Shown: positions 63,484-64,000 of the stretch, one piece after another
Layout: every line of letters starts with the position of its first letter
Numbering within the stretch: position 1 is the first letter of the stretch
Origin: Hoylesella enoeca JCM 12259
Lineage (GTDB): Bacteria; Bacteroidota; Bacteroidia; Bacteroidales; Bacteroidaceae
Assembly (NCBI RefSeq): GCF_000613405.1
Contig: NZ_BAIX01000005.1
Coordinates: forward strand, 1 to 64,000
Reading direction: 5' to 3'
DNA: 64,000 bases
The notes under the pieces: model-generated
Database searches by the model: none
Seen by the model: the letters and a program-made list of their open reading frames with translations, nothing else
What the model was told of the DNA's origin: nothing
Translations under genes and position numbers: made by a program

Positions 63484-64000
63484 ATGAAAAAGAAATCGTA
63501 TTTATTCAATAACACACTTGCCGCCGCGCTGTTCGTAGCCGTGGCGCTAACCGTGGATTCGTGTGCCGACAACGACCTTGACAATCGCAACGGCGAAGGC
63601 AACAAAAGCGCCGCCGTGAGCTTTGACGTCAAAGACGTACAAGAGGCCGTGCTAGCTGACCAAGCCTCGAATGCAACTGGAAGTCGCGCTGGTGAAGCCG
63701 CCTCTTTTAATAACCAGTTGTGCGAACTCGGTCTGACGCAGGCCGACTTTGAACCACAGATACTCGAAGCCCAAACGCCCGCCGGTATGGAGGCCTGCCT
63801 AGTAGAAACCACGATTCCGGGCATCAACCCCGTGCAACACGATCCGCAGACCCGTGCTACGGTTACGAAAACGCTTGCGGCCGATTTCAGCACACTGGCT
63901 ACCGTGCAACCTCGCCGACAGCTGTATCGTCGACACCCGACTGGTTCTACAACGCCCGCACAAAGAGCAACGGCGAGCTGTATGACAAACTCTATTGGAA
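63484..64000 (+). pseudogene. Fimbrillin-family-like lipoprotein, 5' part, frameshifted and cut by the window end
   Basis: The first about 172 codons of a surface lipoprotein. A signal peptide with lipobox (ALFVAVALTVDSC, Cys about residue 27) is followed by a polar region (VSFDVKDVQEAVLADQ) and an Arg-containing site (PQTRATV) typical of Prevotella proteins matured by proteolysis. The pattern matches proteins annotated as fimbrillin family; with this much sequence that is tentative. The frame breaks at about 63899 (GGCTACC for GGCTTACC); with one T restored it reads STLAYRATSPTAVSSTPDWF and runs on to the window end. Confidence 0.7.

Overview
The window looks like the chromosome of a Bacteroidota member, most likely Prevotellaceae. 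The reasons are promoters of the TTTG-N19/20-TAnnTTTG type, a SusC/SusD pair, a three-gene fumarate reductase, the neighbourhood mnmG-apt-uvrC-dtd-mazG-deoC, families typical of this phylum (DUF4254, DUF4271, DUF4294, HU-HIG proteins, the PG_1098-type methyltransferase) and a short LLAGS protein in front of a fimbrillin-like lipoprotein. No prophage, insertion sequence, integrase or CRISPR array was seen.

Layout. 1-6.7 kb, minus strand: deoC, a fused dtd-mazG, uvrC, apt and mnmG, with two parS-like palindromes around apt. 7-10.6 kb: frdCAB, ending in a strong terminator. 10.9-13.1 kb: a small acetyltransferase, a VanX-like dipeptidase and a methyltransferase. 13.1-16.8 kb, minus: a secreted protein, rubredoxin, glycosyltransferases and DUF4254 (envelope polysaccharide). 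16.9-20.2 kb, minus: sucD-sucC and yitT. 20.3-22.2 kb: ruvB-coaD-ybeY. 22.3-29.4 kb, minus: a nitrilase-family amidase, DUF4294 and a SusC/SusD nutrient-uptake pair. 29.9-36.7 kb: dgt, a membrane-anchored winged-helix protein, an HU/winged-helix protein with a long repeat-rich leader, and a large Dna2-like nuclease-helicase. 36.9-50.3 kb: three tRNA genes (Asn, Arg, Met-type CAT), an S41 protease, pncB, a P-type Ca-ATPase, ribF, a CPBP protease, hsp20, an acyl-CoA ligase, prfB, a CYTH protein and a VanZ-like protein. 50.7-62.7 kb: a GNAT-like protein, parE, a second S41 protease, a Kdo-kinase-like protein, a glycosyltransferase, metK, DUF4271, hemD, rnpA, yidD and tyrS. 62.8-64 kb: a structured leader, an LLAGS micro-protein and the start of a fimbrillin-like lipoprotein.

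The most unusual feature is a dispersed repeat family. At about a dozen places, mostly between genes, there is a block of four (sometimes five or six) head-to-tail units of exactly 22 bp. Each unit is built on a 17-bp quasi-palindrome close to CAACTAACNGTTAGTTG. Some neighbouring units are perfect inverted complements, giving 22-24-bp hairpin arms. One block runs into the 3' end of uvrC, one lies in a probable mRNA leader, and a possible one lies inside the Ca-ATPase coding region. No nearby gene explains the family.

A caution: about a dozen genes, including core ones (sucD, pncB, the Ca-ATPase, the acyl-CoA ligase), have broken reading frames. Ten of the eleven frameshifts can be read as loss of one base from a short homopolymer. 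I therefore read most of them as consensus errors rather than gene decay; these entries are typed as pseudogene only because the frame is broken as given.
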